Assembly (NCBI GenBank): GCA_965263205.1
Contig: CBDHHF010000035.1
Location: 186,001 to 250,000, forward strand
Direction: 5' to 3'
DNA length: 64,000 bases
Source: JBCCIM01 sp965263205
Lineage (GTDB): Bacteria > Bacteroidota > Rhodothermia > Rhodothermales > JAHQVL01
The position numbers and the translations under genes are program-made. Below the pieces are notes generated by a model. It saw nothing but the letters and a program-made list of their open reading frames with translations, did no database searches and was not told the origin of the DNA. Every line of letters begins with the position of its first letter. Position 1 is the first letter of the stretch. Below, in pieces: positions 38,204-47,033 of the stretch.

Positions 38204-38471
38204 TATAGTCCCACTTGAAGCGTTTTAAATCCCCTTACACATAACTTAACAACACAAAAGGAGTTTTGACGAGCACGCCAACATTTCCGCCTCACACTAA
38301 CGAATTGTAACCCTCAATATAGGACTTCAACGTTCTCGATTCAAAATGGAAACCCCAAGTATCCACTCAATTTCGTCTCACTAAGCGAGCCATACATCCA
38401 TTACATGTATACTTGCACGTAAAGTAAAGTGAATTGTATAGCGATCGGCAAAAAACAATGAACTCCGACCC
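38204..38471. other. AT-rich flank of the inserted gene
   Basis: 268 bp upstream of the pentapeptide gene. It should hold its promoter. No integrase fragment, inverted terminal repeat or other gene was seen. Confidence 0.45.
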
Positions 38472-38540
38472 GATGGCACCATTTATCTGCTACTAGAGCA
38501 CGATGCCGGCGGGCATATTGTGAAACTGGTCAGGGAGTGA
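38472..38540 (+). repeat. right copy of the 69-bp direct repeat (orphan gene end)
   Basis: Encodes in frame DGTIYLLLEHDAGGHIVKLV then RE and stop, matching the last residues of the dehydrogenase at 34174-35694. Nothing upstream of 38472 resembles that gene. It is an orphan 3' end and fits a displaced attachment-site copy or the stub of a lost paralogue. Confidence 0.88.
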
Positions 38541-38551
38541 CACACCAATTT

Positions 38552-40813
38552 TTACCAGATGAAGGTATGCGTGTACTTGAGTAGCAGCGTCCGGCTTTCC
38601 GTAACCGGCAAACGCGGAGCTTGTGGCTGAAAACGATCGGTATTTACCCCCTCGTTGTACACCAGCCAGAGATCGTGCCCTTCGCCGAAGTGATAGCGCA
38701 GGCGGGTGTTCAGGCTGAGCCGGCCAGCCAGACTGTTGTACTGCACAAAGGATGCTGCTGAGAAGTGCGTATTGAGCGCCGCCCGAATCCGGATTCTGGG
38801 CAGGTGCGCGGTGAAACGCTGATCGCGGTCAGGGAAACGGATGATGTTCAAGCCGTAACTTGCGCCAAGCTCCAGGTGCTTGGATATATTCCAGGCCAGT
38901 CCGGGTGCAAATGAGGTTCGCCAACCATCGTAAAAACTGCCGCTAATAAACTCAACCTCTGGGCGAAACTGCCACCCTTCCGGGGCACCGGCCTCAAGCC
39001 ATACGTCGTGAAACCAGTACGAACCAGCCGGCACTTCCACATCTTCGGCCAACGAAAATGGCGCAAGCACGTCTTCGTAAAAGTGATCCGTCGAAATGAG
39101 GAAGGTTGCGCCATTTTTCAGCTCGAACCAGTAAAACGGGTGCGCCCAAAACGACTCTACGGTACCGTCAACATTCCTGAAATACGCAGAGGTCCAGTTC
39201 CCAATCCAGTACCTGCGCAACGGCGAAGACTCATCGGTGAAATACTGGTAGTTGACATCAGGCGAGATATGTATAAAGTCGGCTCGACGGGTAAAACCCA
39301 GGCCGGGCAGGTAATTTGATCCAGACCAGGTCACCCCGAGGTCGTAGCTCAAGCCTTCAATTTTGCGACGCGTCCAATTGAACACGGCGCGACTTGCATC
39401 CAGAAATTGATAGTCATCGCTGTCGACGTGCGCCTCATCAAAGCTTTGCACCCACTTGAGCGTCAGGTACTCATCGCCGGTAACCCGAACAATGCCGTCA
39501 AGGCCAACCGCAACGTTGTAGGTACCATCTTCATTCAGCCGACTGGTAACCATGCCGCCTACCGTTGAATACGCATTAAACGCTTGTTTGCGGAGCCGCA
39601 ATACACCAAAGTTTTCTGATGGCAAACCATCCTCCCGGGCGGTCTGCATATTCAGAAATCCCACGTCCCAGGCATTGATGCGTCCGACCACGCGTGCACC
39701 ACCGAGCACGCGAACTGGCTCACCGTTCACAAGGCCAATCCGCCGGCTGTGAAAAAGGCGACTTCTTGCGCCCCCGGTATCAAAATCAAAAATGCCGGCG
39801 CGTTCCTGGAAGAACTGGCGTTTTTCAGGGAAAAAGAGGGAAAACCGCGTCAGGTTAATCTGCTGATCATCAGCTTCCACCTGCGCAAAATCTGTATTTG
39901 CCGTAAGGTCGAGTGTAAGGTTAGGCGTCAGATTGTATTTCAAATCTAAGCCAATTTCACGAGACGGATCCCCTTCCAGTGTGTAGTCTGTCCCGGCTTC
40001 GTTTAGCGCTGCAAACTGATTCCCGCCTCCCAACACATAGGGCGAAACATAAAGTGGATTTCTTCGATCAATGCCTTCGAGCACGACGTCCTGCATTTGC
40101 GACGGCTTTCGAAACCCGTTGTTAAACTCAGGAGAGATATCTGGAAAAAGATGGCGTTCGTTGGTCTTTGTGAGCCATCTATACACCGACATCCCGAACA
40201 CGGCCTTTCCATCTTCTACCTGAAAACCAAGGCTGGTAAAAGGAATTCTAATTTCAGAAAACCACCCTTCGTCCGTAATGGTCGAAGCTGCGTCCCAGAA
40301 ACTATTCCAGTCAAAGTTGAACCCGCCTTCAGCGTCGTTAGATACCGCCCCGTCTGCACGTAGTCCTAAAGGTGTTGTGTAGAACCAGAGTGCAGATTCG
40401 TTGTCGTTAAACGTATCCAGTACGATGCCAAACGTGTCATCGCCGCTCCATCCATCACGCTGCAGCGAGTTGGCGCGCATATCCGATAGGTCATTGACAT
40501 AGAAGCGGCCGGCAGCATAGATGTAATTGTCATCGTAGGCTACACGGATTTCGGTGCGTGTGGTTTTTTCCCCGAGATACGTCGGGGAGTACGTAATCAA
40601 AGGAAACGGATCAATGTTCGCCCAGACCGCCTCATCAACGCGTCCGTCAATTCTAGGTGGCTGTTCGATACGTTGTAGCGCTATGGGCACCGACTTGTCT
40701 GCAGATTGCAGAACATTGTAGTCATCTTGGGTGCTTGTCTGTGCAAAGGCAGGAGCAACCGTTGCTAGCAAAACAACAACGGCCAACCATCTAAACGAAA
40801 GCACGTTGGGCAT
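38552..40813 (-). CDS. DUF5916 outer-membrane protein with CBM9-like domain
   Basis: 753 residues. Signal peptide ending VAPAFAQT; about 45-235 is a CBM9/DOMON-like sandwich (PPRIDGRVDEAVWANI, IRVAYDDNYIYAAGRF, GDDTFGIVLDTFND); the rest is beta-barrel-like and ends with TLLLKYTHTFIW (terminal aromatic). The family is widespread in Bacteroidota and uncharacterised. 18 bp downstream of the MerC-like gene on the same strand, so probably cotranscribed with the ABC operon; whether it serves metals or glycans is open. Confidence 0.85.
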   Translation of the reverse strand: MPNVLSFRWLAVVVLLATVAPAFAQTSTQDDYNVLQSADKSVPIALQRIEQPPRIDGRVDEAVWANIDPFPLITYSPTYLGEKTTRTEIRVAYDDNYIYAAGRFYVNDLSDMRANSLQRDGWSGDDTFGIVLDTFNDNESALWFYTTPLGLRADGAVSNDAEGGFNFDWNSFWDAASTITDEGWFSEIRIPFTSLGFQVEDGKAVFGMSVYRWLTKTNERHLFPDISPEFNNGFRKPSQMQDVVLEGIDRRNPLYVSPYVLGGGNQFAALNEAGTDYTLEGDPSREIGLDLKYNLTPNLTLDLTANTDFAQVEADDQQINLTRFSLFFPEKRQFFQERAGIFDFDTGGARSRLFHSRRIGLVNGEPVRVLGGARVVGRINAWDVGFLNMQTAREDGLPSENFGVLRLRKQAFNAYSTVGGMVTSRLNEDGTYNVAVGLDGIVRVTGDEYLTLKWVQSFDEAHVDSDDYQFLDASRAVFNWTRRKIEGLSYDLGVTWSGSNYLPGLGFTRRADFIHISPDVNYQYFTDESSPLRRYWIGNWTSAYFRNVDGTVESFWAHPFYWFELKNGATFLISTDHFYEDVLAPFSLAEDVEVPAGSYWFHDVWLEAGAPEGWQFRPEVEFISGSFYDGWRTSFAPGLAWNISKHLELGASYGLNIIRFPDRDQRFTAHLPRIRIRAALNTHFSAASFVQYNSLAGRLSLNTRLRYHFGEGHDLWLVYNEGVNTDRFQPQAPRLPVTESRTLLLKYTHTFIW

Positions 40814-40831
40814 TCTTTATGGGTGAGTGAA

Positions 40832-41245
40832 TTAGACGTGGGTATGGTGGCCGTGTGCGTGATGGTGGTGATCGTGCTTGTTGCCAATATGCCCTGCAAT
40901 CAACATCAAGCTGCCTGCTACGGTTAACAGGATTTCACCCAACTCCCCTACAAAATCCTCGGCTAAAATGGCAACAATCAAAAGTGCCAACCCTCCGAGC
41001 AGTGCATACACAACCCAACGCCGGTTTTGCCAGGCCTTTGAGCGCCAAATCGCAAAACCGGTAACAGGAATCAGAATTAGAATAAAAAGTGTGTGTACCC
41101 ACTCCGACGCAAACCAGGCCGTAGCACCAACCAGTAACACAGGGGTGGCGATACAATGCAAAATGCACAAGCCTGAGAAGAACATACCCGAAATGTCCCA
41201 CCAACGCACCGATTTTTGGAGGGTCACGGAATCTTTGACAGTCAT
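40832..41245 (-). CDS. MerC-like membrane protein with His-rich tail
   Basis: 137 residues, about four membrane helices. A Cys pair in LCILHCIATP (Cys27, Cys31) matches the MerC metal-transport family. The C-terminal 14 residues are almost all His (HDHHHHAHGHHTHV), a soft- or borderline-metal site. Context (zinc-type ABC genes upstream) suggests zinc and not mercury handling. Confidence 0.85.
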   Translation of the reverse strand: MTVKDSVTLQKSVRWWDISGMFFSGLCILHCIATPVLLVGATAWFASEWVHTLFILILIPVTGFAIWRSKAWQNRRWVVYALLGGLALLIVAILAEDFVGELGEILLTVAGSLMLIAGHIGNKHDHHHHAHGHHTHV

Positions 41246-41291
41246 AGCGCTTATTCGCCGAAATAGATTGTGTTAGATGAAAAGGAACTGG

Positions 41292-41732
41292 TCAGTCTGC
41301 ATGCTTCGCATCCTTGATCAGAAAGAAAACACCCATGGGTGCGTCAGGCAGTAGTTCGAGTGTACCAGAAACCTCAATAGGCTGCATGGTATACTCAATG
41401 CCCTTATCCTCCATTTTCACCTCAATAAATTGTGATTGCGTGCCGGGTGCGCAGAACTGGCAGCCATCCAGCGGCAACATACTGAGAATGAAGTGCTTCT
41501 GAACCATGGTGGTTTCAAGCGGCATCATAAAGCCATTGATCTGGATATCTTTTCCATCCAGTTTTTTGACTTCCGGGCCGAACTCCATTTCCCAGGAGGT
41601 TTTGTTTTCTACAATCTGCAAATCTGCCAATGCTTCCCAGGTGATAACCTGCTGCGCAACGGCTTGATACGGCGTGGCTAAAAGCACCAGCCCAAGGAAA
41701 AGAAAACGTGTTACTGTTTTTGTAATAGACAT
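41292..41732 (-). CDS. DUF3299 periplasmic protein
   Basis: 146 residues from ATG 41732, which opens a signal peptide (MSITKTVTRFLFLGLVLLAT); a longer frame is preceded by non-signal sequence. Core motifs: DIQINGFMMPL and DGCQFCAPGTQSQFIEV with two cysteines, typical of DUF3299. In Pseudomonas aeruginosa a DUF3299 gene (PA4066) is the partner of a zinc-limitation ABC ATPase and permease. The same trio occurs here. Confidence 0.85.
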   Translation of the reverse strand: MSITKTVTRFLFLGLVLLATPYQAVAQQVITWEALADLQIVENKTSWEMEFGPEVKKLDGKDIQINGFMMPLETTMVQKHFILSMLPLDGCQFCAPGTQSQFIEVKMEDKGIEYTMQPIEVSGTLELLPDAPMGVFFLIKDAKHAD

Positions 41733-41752
41733 AAACTTGTATGTATTCCAGA

Positions 41753-43030
41753 TTATGCAGCCAGTGTTTTGGCAATGTCCGTGCGATAGGCGAGGATGGC
41801 AGGCAATACAGAGGCCACGGCTCCTACGCCAACGGCAAGTACAATAAGCCACAATTCCTGCATTGAAAAGGTCAATCCGTTTAATCCGATACCCTGAGAG
41901 CCATCCAATAATAGCCCCAGTATATGTGCGGCAAAATGCCCTAAAATGAGCCCAAATATTGCACCCATTAAAGCGAGCAAAATCCCTTCCAATAGCACCT
42001 GCACAAGGAGAAGCCCTCGCGATGCCCCCATGGTGCGCATAATTGCGAGATCGAAAGCACGTTCTTTCATCGCGTTGTACAACGCAATAAATACACCTAA
42101 AGACGCAACTACAATCAATACAAATGCAAACGCACGGAACGCATCAATGCCGGTACCCAACAAGCTGAGCAAACGTGCTGTTTGAAAAACAGGTGCTGCC
42201 GCTTGCATACTGGTTTCGCTATTGATGTACCTTGGTAACGTCGCAGCCGCAATCGGGGTTGCATATTTAACGATAAGCGACGTGTATTCAAGGTCCTCGT
42301 CTGCTGTTACTTCACTATGCGCCTCTTCTTCATGCCCATCTTCTTCATGCGCATGGCCGTCCGCGTCATGGCCGTCCTCTTCATGGCTTTCCTCATCGTG
42401 CTCGCCATCTTCCGCATGGATTCCATGGACCGCCCATACAGACTCGATATTTGTGACAATTAGACGATCGACTACCGTTCCTGTCGCCTGCAGTACACCG
42501 ACAACGTTTATAGGATGATCGGCGTGGGCATCGCCCCCCTCAAGTCCGTGTGCGCTAACAATTTCGTCGCCTATCGCGATATTTGCTTCTGCAGCAATCT
42601 GAGCTCCAATAACGGCTTCAAACATCCCTGACCATACGCTGCCTTCCTGTACCTCAGCTTCATAATGATCAAGCAGTGCCGGCGTCGAGCCGACTATTCT
42701 GTATTGCCGGTAACTATCCCCTAACGCAAGTGGTATTGTTTCCTTCACCATCGGGTGCTCGCTCAATGCGCGCGCTTCAACAACCGGAATGTTACCTGTT
42801 GGCGCATCGAGATGGAATACACTCGACAGGATAATCTGAATCGGACTCCCTTTCGCCCCCACCACCAGGTCGATGCCTTTTACATTCGCCTGCAGGTTAT
42901 CGTCAAGTTGTTTACTGAAAAGCATCAACACAACAATGGTTGCGATGCCTAACCCGAGCAGCAGCACATTCAAAAACGTACCCAGCTTTCTTTGCTGGAT
43001 GTACGACATGGTCAGTTTAAAAATATTCAT
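41753..43030 (-). CDS. FtsX-type ABC permease with His-rich loop
   Basis: 425 residues. One N-terminal helix, a large extracytoplasmic MacB-like domain (about 45-275) and three C-terminal helices with an FtsX core (ERAFDLAIMRTMGASRGLLL). Within the extracytoplasmic domain, about residues 203-247 form an insert with many His, Asp and Glu, which should bind divalent metal. Its ATG overlaps the ATPase stop as ATGA. Homologues sit in zinc-regulated operons. Confidence 0.88.
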   Translation of the reverse strand: MNIFKLTMSYIQQRKLGTFLNVLLLGLGIATIVVLMLFSKQLDDNLQANVKGIDLVVGAKGSPIQIILSSVFHLDAPTGNIPVVEARALSEHPMVKETIPLALGDSYRQYRIVGSTPALLDHYEAEVQEGSVWSGMFEAVIGAQIAAEANIAIGDEIVSAHGLEGGDAHADHPINVVGVLQATGTVVDRLIVTNIESVWAVHGIHAEDGEHDEESHEEDGHDADGHAHEEDGHEEEAHSEVTADEDLEYTSLIVKYATPIAAATLPRYINSETSMQAAAPVFQTARLLSLLGTGIDAFRAFAFVLIVVASLGVFIALYNAMKERAFDLAIMRTMGASRGLLLVQVLLEGILLALMGAIFGLILGHFAAHILGLLLDGSQGIGLNGLTFSMQELWLIVLAVGVGAVASVLPAILAYRTDIAKTLAA

Positions 43031-43707
43031 GATGCAACGGCCGCCCCCTCGGCTGATGAGACGGCGGATGCTGGTACTTCATCTAAATGGAGATGGTGCT
43101 CGAAATAAGGCTTTATGCGCTGATCGTGAGTAGATATCACCAGCGTAGCATCGTGTTTTTCTGCCTGGGCAATAAGGAGTTCCAAGACTTGCGCACAGCG
43201 CTGGTCGTCCAGGCTCGAGGTTGGCTCATCTGCCAGAATAAGCTCAGGCTGATTTATCACAGCACGGGCGATGCAAACGCGCTGTTTTTGCCCCTGGCTG
43301 AGTTCATGCGGGAAGTTTTTTGCTTTTTCCAGCAAATCCAGATCCGATAGCACTTTATTCAGATGCCCTCGATCTTGCTTGTTGCCGGCAAGATAGGTTG
43401 CCATCTGGATGTTCTGCTCCACAGTCAGGGTAGCCAGTAAATGCATCTGCTGAAATACAATGCCTATGTGCTGGCCACGAAAACGATCCAGTTTATCCCC
43501 TTGCAAGGAGTTCAAATTCACCCCTGCTACAGACACGGACCCTTTTTCCGGTCGCAATACGCCACCAATAATGTGCAACATCGTGCTTTTACCACTCCCG
43601 GAAAGCCCCTGAATCAGGGTATGCGCTCCTTTCTCGACATGTAAATCGGGTAAGGAAAGCGCAAAAGAGGCATTATATCGGTGTACGACGCCTTCGAACG
43701 CAATCAT
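43027..43707 (-). CDS. ABC transporter ATP-binding protein
   Basis: 226 residues. Walker A GLSGSGKST (34-42), Q-loop IVFQQMHLLATLTVEQN, signature LSQGQKQR, Walker B ELILADEPTSSLD and H-switch ISTHDQR. LolD/MacB-type subfamily that powers mechanotransmission permeases. First gene of the operon running to DUF5916. No clear Zur-type palindrome was seen upstream. Confidence 0.93.
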   Translation of the reverse strand: MIAFEGVVHRYNASFALSLPDLHVEKGAHTLIQGLSGSGKSTMLHIIGGVLRPEKGSVSVAGVNLNSLQGDKLDRFRGQHIGIVFQQMHLLATLTVEQNIQMATYLAGNKQDRGHLNKVLSDLDLLEKAKNFPHELSQGQKQRVCIARAVINQPELILADEPTSSLDDQRCAQVLELLIAQAEKHDATLVISTHDQRIKPYFEHHLHLDEVPASAVSSAEGAAVAS

Positions 43708-44082
43708 ATATAACTTCGTTTACACTACTAATTGAGGCTCCTGCGCCTGGTTCATTGAATCAACCCGCATGGAGGACAGCCAACGAATCTAACGCAACAA
43801 AAGCAAGGATACCAACTATGTGGATTCCTTTGATAACGCCAAATTTTGCAGGCAGATTCCGCCCAGCAGCTTAACATCATTTCATTGGAAGAACTACTAC
43901 CCCGTGAGCAGCTAGATAACCTAACAACAGTAGCAATGCAACGCGAGATTGTCAGGATTTTGGCATTTTTTGGAGCGAGGCCTTGTTCCACGACTTATTG
44001 TGTGTATATTAGTACACACTGCTGAATTATACAACTCAATTAACAGTTCGTTTTTTACATTTAAGGTTAAGAGATTGTTGTT
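43708..44082. other. divergent regulatory region
   Basis: 375 bp between the ABC operon (minus) and the RHH regulator (plus). An open plus-strand frame of about 60 codons without a start (ending near 44024) looks mildly coding and may be a relic. The clearest element is the inverted repeat at 44000-44019. Confidence 0.5.
44000..44019. promoter_or_regulatory. candidate RHH operator (inverted repeat)
   Basis: GTGTGTA-6-TACACAC, a perfect 7-bp inverted repeat 64 bp upstream of the RHH gene start. The AT-rich spacer could be part of a promoter -10. Ribbon-helix-helix repressors usually bind such repeats near their own promoter. Confidence 0.5.
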
Positions 44083-44421
44083 ATGAAGAGGATCAACTTC
44101 ACCGTTGATGAAGCTACCCTGGTTTTACTTAACGAACTAGCCGGAAGGTACTATAAAGGTAACAAATCCAAGACGGTGCGCGCAGCTTTGGAAAGTCTGG
44201 CAGCCCACTCAGGACACATGGGATGGGTAATCCGTGGCTATGTGCCCGTGGAAGCGAATGATGACACCTCGTGCCATACGTGTCATACCCAGCATCAGAA
44301 GGGCGACATATTGTACCGCCCCGTTTTCGAACTTGGTCGCGGTCCCGAGGCGCTTAACAACATCCCAAGCGAAAACTGGATGGATTGTCCGGACTGTGCA
44401 GAGCAACAGTTTAAAGCATAA
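44083..44421 (+). CDS. ribbon-helix-helix regulator with Cys4 zinc-ribbon-like tail
   Basis: 112 residues. The N-terminus KRINFTVDEATLVLLNELA and KTVRAALESLA is a ribbon-helix-helix DNA-binding fold (CopG/NikR-like). The C-terminal half carries CHTCHTQH (Cys64, Cys67) and CPDC (Cys102, Cys105), a likely structural or sensing zinc site. There is no signal peptide, so CxxCH is not read as heme. Divergent from the zinc-type ABC operon; could sense metal and control it (inference). Confidence 0.75.
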   Translation: MKRINFTVDEATLVLLNELAGRYYKGNKSKTVRAALESLAAHSGHMGWVIRGYVPVEANDDTSCHTCHTQHQKGDILYRPVFELGRGPEALNNIPSENWMDCPDCAEQQFKA

Positions 44422-44450
44422 GCATTTATATCGTTGCCCCCTCCGATGTA

Positions 44451-46367
44451 TCACCGGGTGATCAGTATTTTCTGTATGCTTGTCTCTTTACCCGCTGTCA
44501 TACGCAGGAAATATACACCCGCCGGCACGCCTTTCGCTTCCCAGACAATTACGTGATCGCCAGCTGCCTGCTCCCCTTCCATCAGCGTAGCAACCCGCTG
44601 CCCGAGCACGTTGTAGACCGCTACGCGAACTGCTTGTGTTTCAGGTATCTGCAGTTTGGTGCTCACACGACCATTTGACGGGTTAGGATAAGGTGGCGCA
44701 AGCATGTGCTCGCGTTCTGGTAGCTCTTCTTCCACCGCAACATCCGCAAGGTCAAAACTCCAGTAGCCGATATAGTTAGACGGAAAACCACCGGCATACG
44801 TGAACTGTCCACCCATAAAAATGCCTTTCTCTGTGAGTTCGATGGCTTTAACCACGCGGTTCTCTCCCCAATCCAACAAGAAATCTGGTGGGTTACAGAA
44901 ATAGGTACCTGAACCCAGTGCCTGTACTTCGTCATCAACGTATTCGACAATTCCTGTTACATTAAACTGGCAATTCTCCGCCGGCATAATGACTTCGGGT
45001 AAACTGATTTGTGCACCGCCGGCAAATATAGATGCATCGCGCAAGGCCACCTCACTACTCATAAAGCCCAGATCTTCCCAAACCCCATTTTCCCAGCGAT
45101 AGGTTTGGGTAAAACTGCTGGCATAAATGACGTCACCCGCTACTTCGAGGTTGAGTATGATTGAATCGGGAAAATCGTCATTGCCCACCGCTTGCCACGC
45201 TGTACCATCCCAGCGCGCAATATAGCTGGCGGGAGCATTTGCACCTTGCTTGAAAGAGCCAGCTACGTACACGTCAGTTTCGGCGACAGTGACATCAAAC
45301 ACATCAAAGTCGAACGTGAATCCACCGCTGATGTCGCTCCATGACTGCCCATCCCATTTTACAAGCGGCGTGCTGTTGTCATTTTCGTCTTTAAGATTTC
45401 CTGCCACGTACAGGTCATCACCATCAGCATACATATCAAGTATCGTTTGGGCTGCCCCACTCCCCAACAGCGCCGGCACGGGCGCCCAGGTGCCTGCTTT
45501 AAGCATGGCAATTGACGTTAGCGGTACCCCATTCACCTGCGTGGCGCGTGGGAAAAGCGGCGAAACAGAAGCCGCATACACCACCTGATCTCCCACGGTA
45601 ACCATATCGAGTGCCCCATCGAAGGTAGCTCCATAGGTTTCCCAGGATACACCGTCCCAACGCGCTACAGCAACCGAGGGCTGTCCGCCGGCTTCGTTGA
45701 AATCCCCCACTACATAGAGCAGGCCATCCTCATCAACGGCCATGTCCTCAACAATCCCGTTTAATCCACGATTGGGCCTGTCCAATGATCGCAAGCCCTC
45801 CGGTGTCAATCGCTGTACAGCCTGACTGTATCCTACAATCAGTTCCTCTTCGTGGACCACTAGATCCACCTGTCCAACAAGCGGAGAACGATCAATACGC
45901 CCGCGGATGGGCTGCCACGACTGGCCATCAAACATAACCAACGAAAAAAAGCCTGTATCAGAGTCACCAAAGTCGGGATCTAGCAGGTTACCCCGTACAA
46001 ATATGGAATCACCCAATACAGCGACCTTGCCGGCACCTGTTAGCGAAGCGTTGGCATCTTCAAAGGTATCCCATGCAGCCCCATCCCAAATGGCCAATCC
46101 ATACGGTGTGGGTTCACCGAGCACGTCGGTATAGCTACCGGCAACGTAGAGCTTGTCACTTGAAGCAGTAATTGAATTGACACTCCTAAAGCGTTCCCAG
46201 TCAACATCTCCAACGCTTTGCCAGGCACTCCCATCCCAGCGGGCAATGTGATTGAATGGCATGTCGTTGATTTCAGCAAATGCACCGCCAAGGTACAGTT
46301 CGTCGTTAAACACAGCCAAGCGAACGTGCAGCTGAGCTCCCTCCCGGGAATGCCGTGATGTGTCCAA
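44451..46367 (-). CDS. propeller T9SS protein, downstream part (after frameshift)
   Basis: Three-prime part of a secreted protein. Many repeats of the form 'ARWDGxxWxxxG ... VxDDxLYVAGxF' predict a Kelch/delta-60-like beta-propeller. The end is a T9SS domain (PPYPNPSNGRVSTKLQIPE ... QKILITR). The first ~16 codons of this frame are out-of-frame sequence; real homology starts near LAVFNDELYLGG. It has no signal peptide of its own. Continuous with the gene part at 46306-46968, from which it is separated by a one-base shift. Confidence 0.8.
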   Translation of the reverse strand: MDTSRHSREGAQLHVRLAVFNDELYLGGAFAEINDMPFNHIARWDGSAWQSVGDVDWERFRSVNSITASSDKLYVAGSYTDVLGEPTPYGLAIWDGAAWDTFEDANASLTGAGKVAVLGDSIFVRGNLLDPDFGDSDTGFFSLVMFDGQSWQPIRGRIDRSPLVGQVDLVVHEEELIVGYSQAVQRLTPEGLRSLDRPNRGLNGIVEDMAVDEDGLLYVVGDFNEAGGQPSVAVARWDGVSWETYGATFDGALDMVTVGDQVVYAASVSPLFPRATQVNGVPLTSIAMLKAGTWAPVPALLGSGAAQTILDMYADGDDLYVAGNLKDENDNSTPLVKWDGQSWSDISGGFTFDFDVFDVTVAETDVYVAGSFKQGANAPASYIARWDGTAWQAVGNDDFPDSIILNLEVAGDVIYASSFTQTYRWENGVWEDLGFMSSEVALRDASIFAGGAQISLPEVIMPAENCQFNVTGIVEYVDDEVQALGSGTYFCNPPDFLLDWGENRVVKAIELTEKGIFMGGQFTYAGGFPSNYIGYWSFDLADVAVEEELPEREHMLAPPYPNPSNGRVSTKLQIPETQAVRVAVYNVLGQRVATLMEGEQAAGDHVIVWEAKGVPAGVYFLRMTAGKETSIQKILITR

Positions 46368-46968
46368 CGGCTTCCCAATCCTGCCCGTCCCAGCGGATTA
46401 CACCGCGCACCGATTCGCGGCTGCCATCATCGAGGGTGCGGTTAAAAAGGCCGGCAAAATAGACGGCGTCATCCATCACAGCCACGTCGTTTACAAAGTC
46501 GCTACTGCTGTCCCACCGGTACTCGCTAATCCAGCCGGCGCCATCCCAACGCAGCAGAGAAAGTCGCACGAGTGGCTCATCGAGCGTCCGCACGGTTGCG
46601 ATGCCGTACAGGGTATCGTTCTGGGCATAAACTGTCTGAAACTCACAAAATGCATTGAATCGTATCGGATCTTCAAAATTGCAAACGCCCCCCAGCAACG
46701 GCTGCCAGTGTGTGCCTTCCCACCGCGCTACACCTTCAGCAGCCAGATCACCTACACGCGTATACGAACCTACAGCATACAACGCTTCGTCAGTTGTGAC
46801 CAATTTCTCGATGCGATCACCAAACTCAATGTGTCCACCGAACCGCTGGCTCCACTGGTTGTCTGCTTCGAGTTGTTGGGCTAAAGCGGATGTGCCAACC
46901 AGGGCCGTTGTAAAAAAAACAAGGGTACAGATCAGGAGCCTGTGACAGGCTATATGCACTGGATTCAT
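46306..46968 (-). CDS. propeller T9SS protein, upstream part (before frameshift)
   Basis: 220 codons: signal peptide (LLICTLVFFTTALVGTSALA) followed by the same 'RWDGxxWxxxG' repeats as the downstream frame (RWEGTHWQPLLGG, RWDGAGWISEY, RWDGQDWEAVG). It ends RSLGCV and stop, just where the next frame continues with AVFNDELYLGG. Removing one A from the AA at 46318-46319 would join them as RSL-AVFNDELYLGG. The intact gene would be about 840 residues. Either a real frameshift (pseudogene) or a sequencing error. Confidence 0.8.
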   Translation of the reverse strand: MNPVHIACHRLLICTLVFFTTALVGTSALAQQLEADNQWSQRFGGHIEFGDRIEKLVTTDEALYAVGSYTRVGDLAAEGVARWEGTHWQPLLGGVCNFEDPIRFNAFCEFQTVYAQNDTLYGIATVRTLDEPLVRLSLLRWDGAGWISEYRWDSSSDFVNDVAVMDDAVYFAGLFNRTLDDGSRESVRGVIRWDGQDWEAVGHITAFPGGSSAARSLGCV

Positions 46969-47033
46969 ATCGGTGGATTGAGGTGGAAAAATCAGTCTAT
47001 GCAGGCGCGTGTTAAGATACGTTTATTCGCGCA

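Noticed and set aside
43752..43991. 79-codon minus-strand frame upstream of the ABC operon
   Set aside because: Cys/Ser-rich random composition; the region is a regulatory gap between divergent genes.
44272..44288. CHTCH as a heme c motif in the RHH protein
   Set aside because: No export signal, and a second CPDC pair follows; a zinc site is more likely.
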